Assembly (NCBI RefSeq): GCF_014193255.1
Contig: NZ_JACHZB010000004.1
Coordinates: 372,001 to 436,000, forward strand
DNA length: 64,000 bases
Direction: 5' to 3'
Source: Rhizobium sp. BK196
GTDB lineage: Bacteria; Pseudomonadota; Alphaproteobacteria; Rhizobiales; Rhizobiaceae
Part shown: one piece after another, positions 52,981-60,478 of the stretch
Layout of the letters: each line of letters begins with the position of its first letter
Numbering within the stretch: position 1 is the stretch's first letter
The notes under the pieces: generated by a model
The model's database searches: none
Told to the model about the DNA's origin: nothing
Seen by the model: only the letters and a program-made list of their open reading frames with translations
Position numbers and translations under genes: made by a program

Positions 52981-54987
52981 ATGATGCACGTGTTAGCCGA
53001 GACCGCAGCCGCTACCGTGCAGCCGACGCTGTCGCCAGAACAGTTGCGGTGCCTTTACAAGCAGGAGAGCGAGAGCGGCCGAAAAAGCGCGACGCGCAAA
53101 GGCCTCTGGACTGCGGTCGCAGCTTACCTTGCATATTCCTTCACGGACTATCTTTTTATCGGCGACGTCGTCCAATACACGGTCGCCGGCCGGCTGGCGG
53201 TTGGCGTCAGTGCGCTATGCGTGCTGGAATTCCTGCTCTACCGCAAGGCAAAAGCCGATACGGTCGACATGGCCGCCGCGCTGTCCGTGCTCGCAGCCTA
53301 TCTTGTCTGGCTTCTCACCGCCCAGATGACCGCGGTCAGGGAGGCGTTCTCCTATTATATGGTGTTTGGCGCGATCTTCATGATGAGCGTCAACCTGTTC
53401 TTCAGTTTCCGGTTTCCGGTTGCTCTTGCGGCCTCCGCAACCAACGTGCTCATCTTCATCGGCGCCCTCTTTTTGTTCGCGCCGATGTTGCTTCTTCACA
53501 AGCTCATCCTCGGCGCCTTCTGTATTTCCTGCTTTGTTTTCACCTCTTACGTGAACCTTCAGCTCAACAGGGAGCGCTACAAAGTCTTCCTCAATGCATT
53601 TGAAGCCAGTTTGCAGCAGGCTGCCGCCGACGAAAGGGGCAGGGCGCTCTTGCACCTCTCGAACACGGACTCGTTGACCGGCCTGGAAAATCGCCGGGCA
53701 ATCGATCAACGCCTGCGTGATTGTTGGCAACGCTGGCAGCACGACAGGGTGCCTTTTGCCGTCCTGCTTATCGATGTCGATTATTTCAAGCGCTATAACG
53801 ACTGCTACGGCCACCAGGAAGGTGACCGGTGCCTCGTCGCGGTCGCCCAACTTCTTCAAAGCGTGGCCGCATCCTGGGATTCGATGATCGGGCGATACGG
53901 CGGTGAGGAATTCATCGTCATCACACCAATGCCGAATTCGGAAAGGGCGACCGAACTCGCAGAAGCCATGTGTGCCGCTGTCAGGGACTTGGCCTGGCCA
54001 CACGAGCACAGGCGAGACGGGACCGCTATCATCACCGTCAGCGTCGGCGTGTCGCGTACGCGCGACCAGACCAGGCAGGTCGACAAGATCATTCACGAAG
54101 CCGATCGCGCGCTTTACGCCGCCAAGGCTGCGGGCCGCAATACGCTCGTGGTCTTCGATCCTGATGATCCGGAGAGCAGCGATGACAGCGAGGACATTGC
54201 CGCGACCCTGAAGATCGCGCTCGAGCACGGCCTTGTCTCCCTCGTCTATCAGCCGATCCGCAACGTTCAGACGGGCAAGACGGACGCCGTTGAAGCTCTG
54301 ATGCGTTTGAACATGCTGGACGGAACGCCCGTACCGCCTGTCAAATTTATCCCGGTTGCGGAACGGACAGGGTCGATCATCCAGCTTGGCCGATGGGCAA
54401 TCCGCACTGTCTGCCGAGACTTGCTGGCAGCCGACATGGTCCAGGTTGCCAGTGTCAACGTTTCGCCGATCGAACTGAAGATGCCGGGTTTTGCCACCTA
54501 TGTGGCGGCAACGCTGGCAGAATTCGGGGTGGCGGGCGCGAGGCTCGCGTTCGAGATCACCGAAGGCGTGGAGCTGGAAATCGACCAGGATGTGGTTCGC
54601 TGCATCAGCGACCTCAGAAAGCTCGGCGCTCAAGTCTGGCTCGACGATTTCGGCACGGGCTTTGCGGGCCTCTCGTGGCTTCGCCTCATAGAATTCGACA
54701 CCGTCAAGATCGACCGGTCCTTCCTCCATGACTGCAACACCGAGAGAGGCAAGAGGATGTTGCTCGACATCATCAGCCTGTTGCGCAATCGCGGCGTGAA
54801 GATCCTCATCGAAGGTGTGGAGACGATCGAGCAGCAGCGGCTGATGCAGCAGTACGGAATCAATCAGATCCAGGGATATTTCATTGCCCGGCCCGCGCCG
54901 GCAGCCCAGCTTGAAGCTGATAACGTCTTGCCGTTCAGCAGGGTCAGGAACCACGATTCAAAACGTCTGTTTGGGAATGGCGCATAG
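52981..54987 (+). CDS. Membrane GGDEF-EAL protein (c-di-GMP turnover)
   Basis: This 668-residue protein has about six transmembrane helices (residues 40-195), then a GGDEF domain with intact GGEEF (307-311) and an EAL domain (from about 405). EAL motifs needed for phosphodiesterase activity are conserved: EAL at 438-440, NVSPIEL, EITEG, DDFGTG, KIDRSF, EGVE. The inhibitory RxxD site before GGEEF is missing. Both making and breaking c-di-GMP are therefore possible. It is divergent from the methyltransferase, and the two lie between the direct repeats. Confidence 0.92.
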   Translation: MMHVLAETAAATVQPTLSPEQLRCLYKQESESGRKSATRKGLWTAVAAYLAYSFTDYLFIGDVVQYTVAGRLAVGVSALCVLEFLLYRKAKADTVDMAAALSVLAAYLVWLLTAQMTAVREAFSYYMVFGAIFMMSVNLFFSFRFPVALAASATNVLIFIGALFLFAPMLLLHKLILGAFCISCFVFTSYVNLQLNRERYKVFLNAFEASLQQAAADERGRALLHLSNTDSLTGLENRRAIDQRLRDCWQRWQHDRVPFAVLLIDVDYFKRYNDCYGHQEGDRCLVAVAQLLQSVAASWDSMIGRYGGEEFIVITPMPNSERATELAEAMCAAVRDLAWPHEHRRDGTAIITVSVGVSRTRDQTRQVDKIIHEADRALYAAKAAGRNTLVVFDPDDPESSDDSEDIAATLKIALEHGLVSLVYQPIRNVQTGKTDAVEALMRLNMLDGTPVPPVKFIPVAERTGSIIQLGRWAIRTVCRDLLAADMVQVASVNVSPIELKMPGFATYVAATLAEFGVAGARLAFEITEGVELEIDQDVVRCISDLRKLGAQVWLDDFGTGFAGLSWLRLIEFDTVKIDRSFLHDCNTERGKRMLLDIISLLRNRGVKILIEGVETIEQQRLMQQYGINQIQGYFIARPAPAAQLEADNVLPFSRVRNHDSKRLFGNGA

Positions 54988-54999
54988 GTTCGCGCGCCT

Positions 55000-55051
55000 G
55001 CGGCCCGCATCGCCTTTGCCGGTGACGTGCCGCATCGATCTGCAGCGGCAG
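55000..55051 (+). pseudogene. Relic of a duplicated 3' gene end (direct repeat copy B)
   Basis: Bases 55021-55051 match the 3' end of the secreted-protein gene (51574-51604) at 29 of 31 positions. The reading frame gives PASPLPVTCRIDLQRQ against PASGRSVVTSRIDLQRQ. A further CCCGCATCG upstream also matches in order. There is no start codon, and the match ends right after the stop region. It is either a decayed paralogue or an attachment-site duplication. Confidence 0.65.
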
Positions 55052-55160
55052 GCAACACAGCTCGCGTTACCGGCGTGTATCGTGTTGAACTGCATCGCAT
55101 GAATTAGAAACAACCATCGTCGCGCATTCTGCCTCTGATCGGAAGTTCAGAGGAACGAGC

Positions 55161-55394
55161 ATGACCGGCAAGCCAATCTCCTACACACTTTTAAGCACGA
55201 GCGACGTTCAGAAGATCGCTCCGGTTTCCAACGTGACGCTCTGGCGCTGGGTGCGGAACGGCAAGTTTCCTGCGCCGATAAGGGTCGCGAAAAACAATTT
55301 CTGGAGGTCCGACGAAGTCGGCGCCTGGATGGATGAAATGTCCTCGAGGCGCGCCGCGCCGGATCGCAAAGCCCCTTCGCAGGCACGCAAATAG
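55161..55394 (+). CDS. AlpA-type DNA-binding protein
   Basis: This is a 77-residue HTH protein of the AlpA/excisionase-like family (LLSTSDVQKIAPVSNVTLWR, then NGKFPAPIRVAKNNFWRSDEV and AWMDE). Such proteins act as transcription activators or directionality factors in P4-like satellites and integrated elements. It starts with AGAGGAACGAGC upstream and is followed after 30 bases by the primase gene, forming the left half of the element. No integrase gene accompanies it. Confidence 0.88.
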   Translation: MTGKPISYTLLSTSDVQKIAPVSNVTLWRWVRNGKFPAPIRVAKNNFWRSDEVGAWMDEMSSRRAAPDRKAPSQARK

Positions 55395-55424
55395 CGCCGG
55401 CCCTCCAGTTTCATCGGAAAATCC

Positions 55425-57872
55425 ATGGATAGAATCTCGCAATACGCGCCATCGCCGGCAGCGGGCGTCTCAGGCTATGTCGGACGGCTGCGCCGCGACG
55501 TGTCCCTGTCTTCGACAGCAGCGCAATACGGCTGCAGGCTCATCCGCAGCGGGCAGGAGTTTTCCGCCTGCTGCCCCTTCCACGCCGAAGACACCCCGTC
55601 ATTCACGATCTTCGCCGGCCAGGATGGGGTCGAGCGTTTCCATTGCTTCGGCTGCGGCAGGAAAGGCGATGTTCTCGATTTCGTGCAGCAGGTCAGAGGC
55701 GTCGATCTTCAGGGAGCGATCCGCATTCTCGGCGGCCGCGACATCAGGCCGAACGTCCCTCCGGCGCACAACCTCTATGAGGGGATCGTGCCCGTTCCGC
55801 CGCCGGCCGGTTTGCTTAAGGCCGGCGCCCGCATCCGGCTCTACAACCCGAAGCGCAGGGGCGAACGATCCGAGTGGGGCCTGTTCACGCCGTCGATGGT
55901 GTTTCCCTATCGCAATGCCGACGGCTCCCTCTTCGGCTATGTCCTGCGCCGGGACCTGCCCGACGGGGCTAAGGAAACGCCGATGGTCATGTTCGTTCGC
56001 CTGGCGGACGGGACGCAAACCTGGTCGCGTTTCCCGTTCCCCAAGCCGCGGCCGCTCTACGGCCTGGAAACGATCGGCGACCGGAGCCAAGTGGTGATTG
56101 TCGAGGGCGAGAAATGCCGCGACCGGCTCGGCCAGGCGAGCGGCCGAACCATCGTCTCCTGGCCGGGCGGAACCCAAGGCGCAAAGCACACGGACTGGTC
56201 GCCGCTCTCGGGTCGGCACGTGCTGATCTGGCCGGATTTCGACGGCCCGGGCCTGACGGCTGCCGATGATATCGCCGCCCGCCTGACCGCGGTCGGCGCG
56301 CGTGTCCAATGCGTCGGCTTCACGGATGCGGCGCACGCATCCGATATCGAGCGCTACGGTTTCGCAGACTGGCAGTCAGGCCTTTTTCCACGCCGCGGCT
56401 GGGACAGCGCCGATGCCGTCGATGCCGGATGGACGCAAGGCCAGCTCGACGCCTTCATGAGCGCCACGCTTTACGACTGGAGGCCGGAGCCCGCTGCCGA
56501 GAAGGAAGAGGGACGCGTCGTGCCGTTCAATCGGGCAGTTTCCATGCAGATCTCCGAACCGGTCCCGGATGCGTTCGAAGGCCCAGATGCCTTCGTCCAG
56601 GAAGATGAGCCGGCGTGGGCGATCACGCCTGCCGGGGATGCGCCCCGGCATTCCGGGCGCCTGATGGGCATCGCGCGCTTCGATATCGAACTCGAACAAT
56701 GGCTGGTCGATCGCCAATGGCTCATCAAGCTCAACCTGCTTTCGGGCGAGCTGGAGATTCATCGCAACAGCGGCATCGTTGCCATGAGCGACGCGCGGCT
56801 GGCGGAAATTCGCTTCGAACTCGCCCGCGCGCAGGGCAGGGAGCCGTCCAAGGACAACATTTTCGATGCCCTGGTGCTGATCGGCGAGCGGCGGGCCTAT
56901 CATCCGGTCCACGACTATCTCGCCCGTCTACAATGGGATGGAAAGCCGCGCATCGACACCTGGCTCGTCGATTATTTCGGCGCCGAGGATACGCCGCTCA
57001 ACCGCGCCTTCGGCCGCAAGATCCTCTGCGCTGCCGTTCGCCGCGTCAGGGATCCGGGCTGCAAATTCGATCACATGCTCGTCGTCGAAGGCCCCCAGGG
57101 CATCGGCAAATCCTCGGCGATCCTGGCGCTGTGCCATGACAGCGGCTGGTTCACCGACCAGCTCGAAATCGGCGCCGACGCCAAGGTGACCATCGAAAAG
57201 ACCGCCGGCCACTGGATCCTGGAAATGCCCGAACTCGACGGCCTGAGCCGCCGCGACACCAACCGCGTCAAATCCTTCATCCCCGCGCGGAAAGATGTCG
57301 CCAGGCTCTCCTATGGCCGCTTTGCGACCAAACGCCCACGGCAATTCGTCCTCTTCGGCACCACCAACGAAAGCCGCTACCTGACCGACACCACCGGCAA
57401 CCGCCGCTTCTGGATCGTCCGCGCCACGTCTGCCGATCCCGCCGGCATTGCGGCGGTGCGAGACCAGCTATGGGCCGAGGCTGCCGAGAGGGAGGCGGGT
57501 GAGGATATTTCGCTGGATGACCAGGCATTGCGGAAGGCAGCGGCCGGCGTTGCGCATGAATCGTCGGATTTCGGGCCGTGGCTGGAGATCCTTGGCGAGC
57601 GCATCCCGGACGGTCCGCTGAAGATCAAGGCCACGGATGTCTGGAAGCTGGTCGGCTTCGACGGACCGGAAACCATCAACAAGCTGACGAAGGCCCATCA
57701 CGCCCATATGCGCGCGGCGATGGTCGGCCTCGGGTTCGAGAAGAAGGACAAAGGCGTCCGCTTTCGCGACGGCGAGAAAAAGACGGCCTATGTTCGCGGC
57801 GATCCGGACGACGCTCGGGAGTGGAGCCCTGACAGGCATGAGCCGGCGTATGGCGACGATGACCCTTTCTGA
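55425..57872 (+). CDS. Primase/helicase with CHC2, Toprim and VapE domains
   Basis: This is an 815-residue replication protein. A CHC2 zinc finger (Cys50-x2-His53 ... Cys74-x2-Cys77) and a Toprim region (VVIVEGEKCRD at 223-233, IWPDFDGPG at 268-276) form the primase. The C-terminal VapE domain has Walker A GPQGIGKSS (556-564) and WILEMPELDGLSRRD further on, and would be the helicase ATPase. This arrangement is found in phage satellites and genomic islands. A strong terminator and an iteron-like region follow the stop, which suggests that the protein acts at an origin there. Confidence 0.9.
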   Translation: MDRISQYAPSPAAGVSGYVGRLRRDVSLSSTAAQYGCRLIRSGQEFSACCPFHAEDTPSFTIFAGQDGVERFHCFGCGRKGDVLDFVQQVRGVDLQGAIRILGGRDIRPNVPPAHNLYEGIVPVPPPAGLLKAGARIRLYNPKRRGERSEWGLFTPSMVFPYRNADGSLFGYVLRRDLPDGAKETPMVMFVRLADGTQTWSRFPFPKPRPLYGLETIGDRSQVVIVEGEKCRDRLGQASGRTIVSWPGGTQGAKHTDWSPLSGRHVLIWPDFDGPGLTAADDIAARLTAVGARVQCVGFTDAAHASDIERYGFADWQSGLFPRRGWDSADAVDAGWTQGQLDAFMSATLYDWRPEPAAEKEEGRVVPFNRAVSMQISEPVPDAFEGPDAFVQEDEPAWAITPAGDAPRHSGRLMGIARFDIELEQWLVDRQWLIKLNLLSGELEIHRNSGIVAMSDARLAEIRFELARAQGREPSKDNIFDALVLIGERRAYHPVHDYLARLQWDGKPRIDTWLVDYFGAEDTPLNRAFGRKILCAAVRRVRDPGCKFDHMLVVEGPQGIGKSSAILALCHDSGWFTDQLEIGADAKVTIEKTAGHWILEMPELDGLSRRDTNRVKSFIPARKDVARLSYGRFATKRPRQFVLFGTTNESRYLTDTTGNRRFWIVRATSADPAGIAAVRDQLWAEAAEREAGEDISLDDQALRKAAAGVAHESSDFGPWLEILGERIPDGPLKIKATDVWKLVGFDGPETINKLTKAHHAHMRAAMVGLGFEKKDKGVRFRDGEKKTAYVRGDPDDAREWSPDRHEPAYGDDDPF

Positions 57873-57889
57873 CGCGCACCGACCCTGAC

Positions 57890-57916
57890 AACCCGGCCAT
57901 CGAGCCGGGTTTTTTG
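57890..57916 (+). terminator. Intrinsic terminator of the primase/helicase gene
   Basis: The 8-bp stem AACCCGGC (57890-57897) / GCCGGGTT (57904-57911) is followed by a T-run to 57916. It lies 18 bases after the stop. Confidence 0.88.
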
Positions 57917-57933
57917 TTTCCCAGGCAATGGCG

Positions 57934-58206
57934 AACCTCCTCCAGGCAACCTCCTCCAGGCATGGAACCTCCGCCAGCGAAGGCAGGTTTTGGCGGAGGT
58001 TCGTAACGCTGGAGGAGGTTATGGAGGAGGTAACCTCCGCCGGGGTAAGTTCTTGATTCTAAGGTTTTATCCGTTGCTGGAGGAGGTGGAGGAGGTTGTT
58101 TGCTGAAAGGTGGTGGAAGAGGGTTTTACCGGCTTGTACAGGGCGAAATACAGGGTGTTTTCGGCTAGTCTTGGAAAATGCGTTCTAACCTCCGCCACCT
58201 CCTCCG
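57934..58206. repeat. Iteron-like AACCTCC(T/G)CC cluster, candidate origin
   Basis: There is an exact tandem 14-mer AACCTCCTCCAGGC (57934-57947, 57948-57961). An inverted pair follows, AACCTCCGCCA (57966-57976) / TGGCGGAGGTT (57991-58001). GGAGGAGGTT occurs at 58011, GGAGGAGGT at 58023, AACCTCCGCC at 58032, a GGAGGAGGT doublet at 58079-58097, and AACCTCCGCCACCTCCTCC at 58187-58205. The motif density in both orientations directly after a primase/helicase gene resembles iterons of a replication origin. The part between 58040 and 58075 is AT-richer and could be the unwinding segment. Confidence 0.65.
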
Positions 58207-58402
58207 GGGGGATGCTAGCTCTCCGTCCCGGCCGGAAAAACACGGGAGCAACAAAATCGCGCTGTTGCATCGAGATCATGCGATAAGAATACGGAAGAAC
58301 GACTACACATTAGGAAGGGATCATGCCAATCATGCCGCTAGGGCGAGTGTCTGTGGCAAATTAATCGTCATCAGAGCAAGGCGCCAAAAACCGGAGATTA
58401 AG

Positions 58403-59212
58403 GTGCTTGCCTGCGGAAGTGCTGTACGACCAACCGAAATTCTTCGTGAAATTGAGCATTTCACATCCAGCACGAGTCCCGCGAGGGTCGCGACCGATGC
58501 GGGCGATGGCTTCATAAAGTCCTTGGGTAATCCTATGGGATCGGCTGCTTTGGTGTCAGAGCTCGTCGCGGCCGAGTTGGCAACGTGGTTTGGCCTGAAT
58601 GTCCCCGCATTCTCGATCATAGACACATGCGCTATCGAAATACTAATGAAGAAGAACGGGATGCCGATGGTCCCACCGATGTTCTTCTCCAGCGCGGTCG
58701 ATGGGACTCCTCGCGACGGCTCGGGGACATTCCTTTCCAAGTTGATCCATTCAGAAGACGTGGCGAAGTTGGTGGTGTTTGATACCTGGATCCGCAACTG
58801 GGATCGCTACTTCAACGGAGAAGCCAATTCCGAAAATTTGCTTTTCGTCAGGTCAACCAAATTGAAATACTCTCTCGTACCAATTGATCATTCGAATTGC
58901 TTCATAGGATCTGACCCGGATTTCCCAACGATGCCTGCACCAGATATTTGGGTGAACGATCCTGCGGTCTATGGTAAGTTTCCGGAATTCGATGACTATA
59001 TAACTGCAAAAGCAACGAATGGCGCGCTGCTAAAACTGTCGACATTGGAGAAGCCCTTCGTGGTCGAAGTTGTTAATTCTGTCCCGGTAGAATGGGAGCT
59101 AAATGACGCGGCCAGAAGCAGTCTCGTAGATTTCATTTGCAATCGCGCTACTTATGTTGTGGACACGCTTGCAGCACGATTGGTAGACGAACCCGAACTG
59201 CCGGGGATGTAA
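58403..59212 (+). CDS. HipA-like Ser/Thr kinase
   Basis: This protein of about 269 residues is a small HipA-family kinase. It has a glycine-rich start region (ARVATDAGDGFIKSLGNPMGS), LVSELVAAELATWFGLNVPAF, a catalytic-loop-like WIRNWDRYFNGEANSENLLF (Asp and Asn) and a Mg-binding-like VPIDHSNCF. The GTG at 58403 is chosen for GGAG six bases before it and for the normal family length; the frame further upstream overlaps the repeat region. There is no HipB-type HTH antitoxin. It overlaps the DUF3037 gene by one base. The base composition is visibly more AT-rich than the flanks, which suggests transfer. Confidence 0.8.
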   Translation: MLACGSAVRPTEILREIEHFTSSTSPARVATDAGDGFIKSLGNPMGSAALVSELVAAELATWFGLNVPAFSIIDTCAIEILMKKNGMPMVPPMFFSSAVDGTPRDGSGTFLSKLIHSEDVAKLVVFDTWIRNWDRYFNGEANSENLLFVRSTKLKYSLVPIDHSNCFIGSDPDFPTMPAPDIWVNDPAVYGKFPEFDDYITAKATNGALLKLSTLEKPFVVEVVNSVPVEWELNDAARSSLVDFICNRATYVVDTLAARLVDEPELPGM

Positions 59213-60006
59213 TGATGAGTGGAAGCCAAGGATATTTTTCTCTCGTTCAGTACGCTGAACTTCCCGAGCGGGCCGAGTATGTCAATATCGGCATCGTGGT
59301 TTTCGTGTGCGCGGCTCCATACGTTTTTGCCAAATTCAGTCAACGGCCTCGTCGGGTGCAGGCGGCATTCAATGTAAATTTGGGCGTTCATTTCGAACTT
59401 CTGCAGGCATCACTTTCGAACAGATTGCGAAACGAATTTGGGAACGGCTGGAGTAAAGATTCTCTCGAAAATTTTGTTCAGCAACGGTCTGGAAAGGTCA
59501 GACTTTCTCCAATTCGTTCACTGCTGATAAAAGATCCCGCACAATCTTTGGATGAGTTATTTTCTCAACTCGTCGGAGAGGTTAAGCCTATCGCAAGGCC
59601 AGTGAGAGCTAGAACCAAACTGGCTTCCGCCTTAAAGGAGGCGGGCGTCGATACCTTGTTGGAGCGCCCGGAGCCCGTTCAGCTTTCGAGTGGAGTGAGG
59701 ATCGATGCACAATACGGTTACCAGAATGGCGCCTTCAATTTAATCGACGCCATTTCTTTAGCAGGTGACCCTGACAAAGCACTTAATAAAGCCAGTCCGC
59801 GGATGATCGAAGGAAGCCTCCTTTATCGGGAATCGTTGCAACAAAAGCGATTAGTGGTCATCGCAGACGAGTCTGAGGCTCATGATGCAAGCTTCGTTGA
59901 TATGGTATCGAGCCAGATGGAGCAGCATAAGGTCCGTTTTTATACCCTCAGAGACCTGAGCCCGTTGGTACTCGACATTCGAAAAAACTACGCGTTGCAC
60001 CATTAA
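59212..60006 (+). CDS. DUF3037 protein, partner of the HipA-like kinase
   Basis: This is a 264-residue protein whose N-terminus (YFSLVQYAELPERAEYVNIG, then IVVFVC) is the DUF3037 signature. The remainder is helical and polar, without membrane segments. The start overlaps the kinase stop (TAATG), and a second ATG follows at 59215, so the pair is translationally coupled. HipA-like kinase plus DUF3037 is a recurrent gene pair in my recollection, with no assigned function. It may be the antidote, substrate or sensor of the kinase; this is inference. Confidence 0.8.
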   Translation: MMSGSQGYFSLVQYAELPERAEYVNIGIVVFVCAAPYVFAKFSQRPRRVQAAFNVNLGVHFELLQASLSNRLRNEFGNGWSKDSLENFVQQRSGKVRLSPIRSLLIKDPAQSLDELFSQLVGEVKPIARPVRARTKLASALKEAGVDTLLERPEPVQLSSGVRIDAQYGYQNGAFNLIDAISLAGDPDKALNKASPRMIEGSLLYRESLQQKRLVVIADESEAHDASFVDMVSSQMEQHKVRFYTLRDLSPLVLDIRKNYALHH

Positions 60007-60029
60007 TTCCGCTCTCTGCCATCAGGCGA

Positions 60030-60053
60030 CCTTGGCACTTGCAAGTGCCAAGG
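60030..60053. repeat. Perfect 24-bp palindrome downstream of the DUF3037 gene
   Basis: The arm CCTTGGCACTTG (60030-60041) is mirrored exactly at 60042-60053 with no spacer. No T-run follows, so it is not a typical terminator. It could be a protein-binding site, resolution site or element-end signal. Confidence 0.7.
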
Positions 60054-60095
60054 GTCCAGCGAAATCCACCGATTAAATTAATAAAATCAATATAC

Positions 60096-60242
60096 TTGGC
60101 GCTCGCGGGATTTGATTCGTATGCCGCGTTAATCGCCGAACCTATCCATATCGTCGCGCCACCGCCGCAACAGTCGGATTTTTACAGTTTGCTCAGCAAG
60201 CGCCCCGAAGACATTGATGAAGAGTGGTGGGCGGGGGCGTAG
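60096..60242 (+). CDS. Short open frame, possible relic
   Basis: The frame encodes FDSYAALIAEPIHIVAPPPQ and continues QSDFYSLLSKRPEDIDEEWW before a stop. The start is unclear (TTG at 60096 or 60039), and no ribosome site is visible. The acidic, Trp-ending tail looks protein-like, but no family is recognised. It sits between the DUF3037 gene and tRNA-Thr and may be a remnant of the element's right end. Confidence 0.3.
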   Translation: MALAGFDSYAALIAEPIHIVAPPPQQSDFYSLLSKRPEDIDEEWWAGA

Positions 60243-60277
60243 GTATTGGCGTCACGGTATATTGGATAGTGAAAAAA

Positions 60278-60353
60278 TGGTGCCGCTTACGTGACTCGAA
60301 CACGTGACCCCATCATTACGAATGATGTGCTCTACCGACTGAGCTAAAGCGGC
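60278..60353 (-). tRNA. tRNA-Thr (anticodon CGT)
   Basis: On the minus strand the acceptor arms GCCGCTT (60353-60347) and AAGCGGC (60288-60282) pair, with discriminator A and encoded CCA at 60280-60278. The anticodon stem CATCA/TGATG closes loop TTCGTAA, with anticodon CGT at 60320-60318. The 3' end faces the element at 55.1-60.2 kb, the usual side for integration. Confidence 0.95.
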
Positions 60354-60478
60354 AATCCGGCGGGCGAAGCATGCGGCCCGCGATTTGCATGGGGCTGATA
60401 CAGGCATTGTCGGGAGATTTCAAGCACCCTCTTATGCCCCGTGGCAAAAAAGCTGAAGCTTGTGGAAAGGCTTGCCCT

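Noticed and set aside
54990-55160. Copy of the tRNA-Thr 3' end as the far attachment site of the element
   Set aside because: No stretch resembling the tRNA 3' half was found there; the left boundary remains undefined.
57934-58206. Repeat cluster as a CRISPR array
   Set aside because: The units are short, present in both orientations and irregularly spaced; there are no uniform spacers or cas genes.
58178-58402. N-terminal extension of the HipA-like kinase
   Set aside because: It runs through the iteron-like repeats and is Arg/His-rich; the GTG at 58403 has a proper ribosome site and gives the usual length.
55161-60006. Complete prophage
   Set aside because: No integrase, terminase, capsid, tail or lysis genes are visible.
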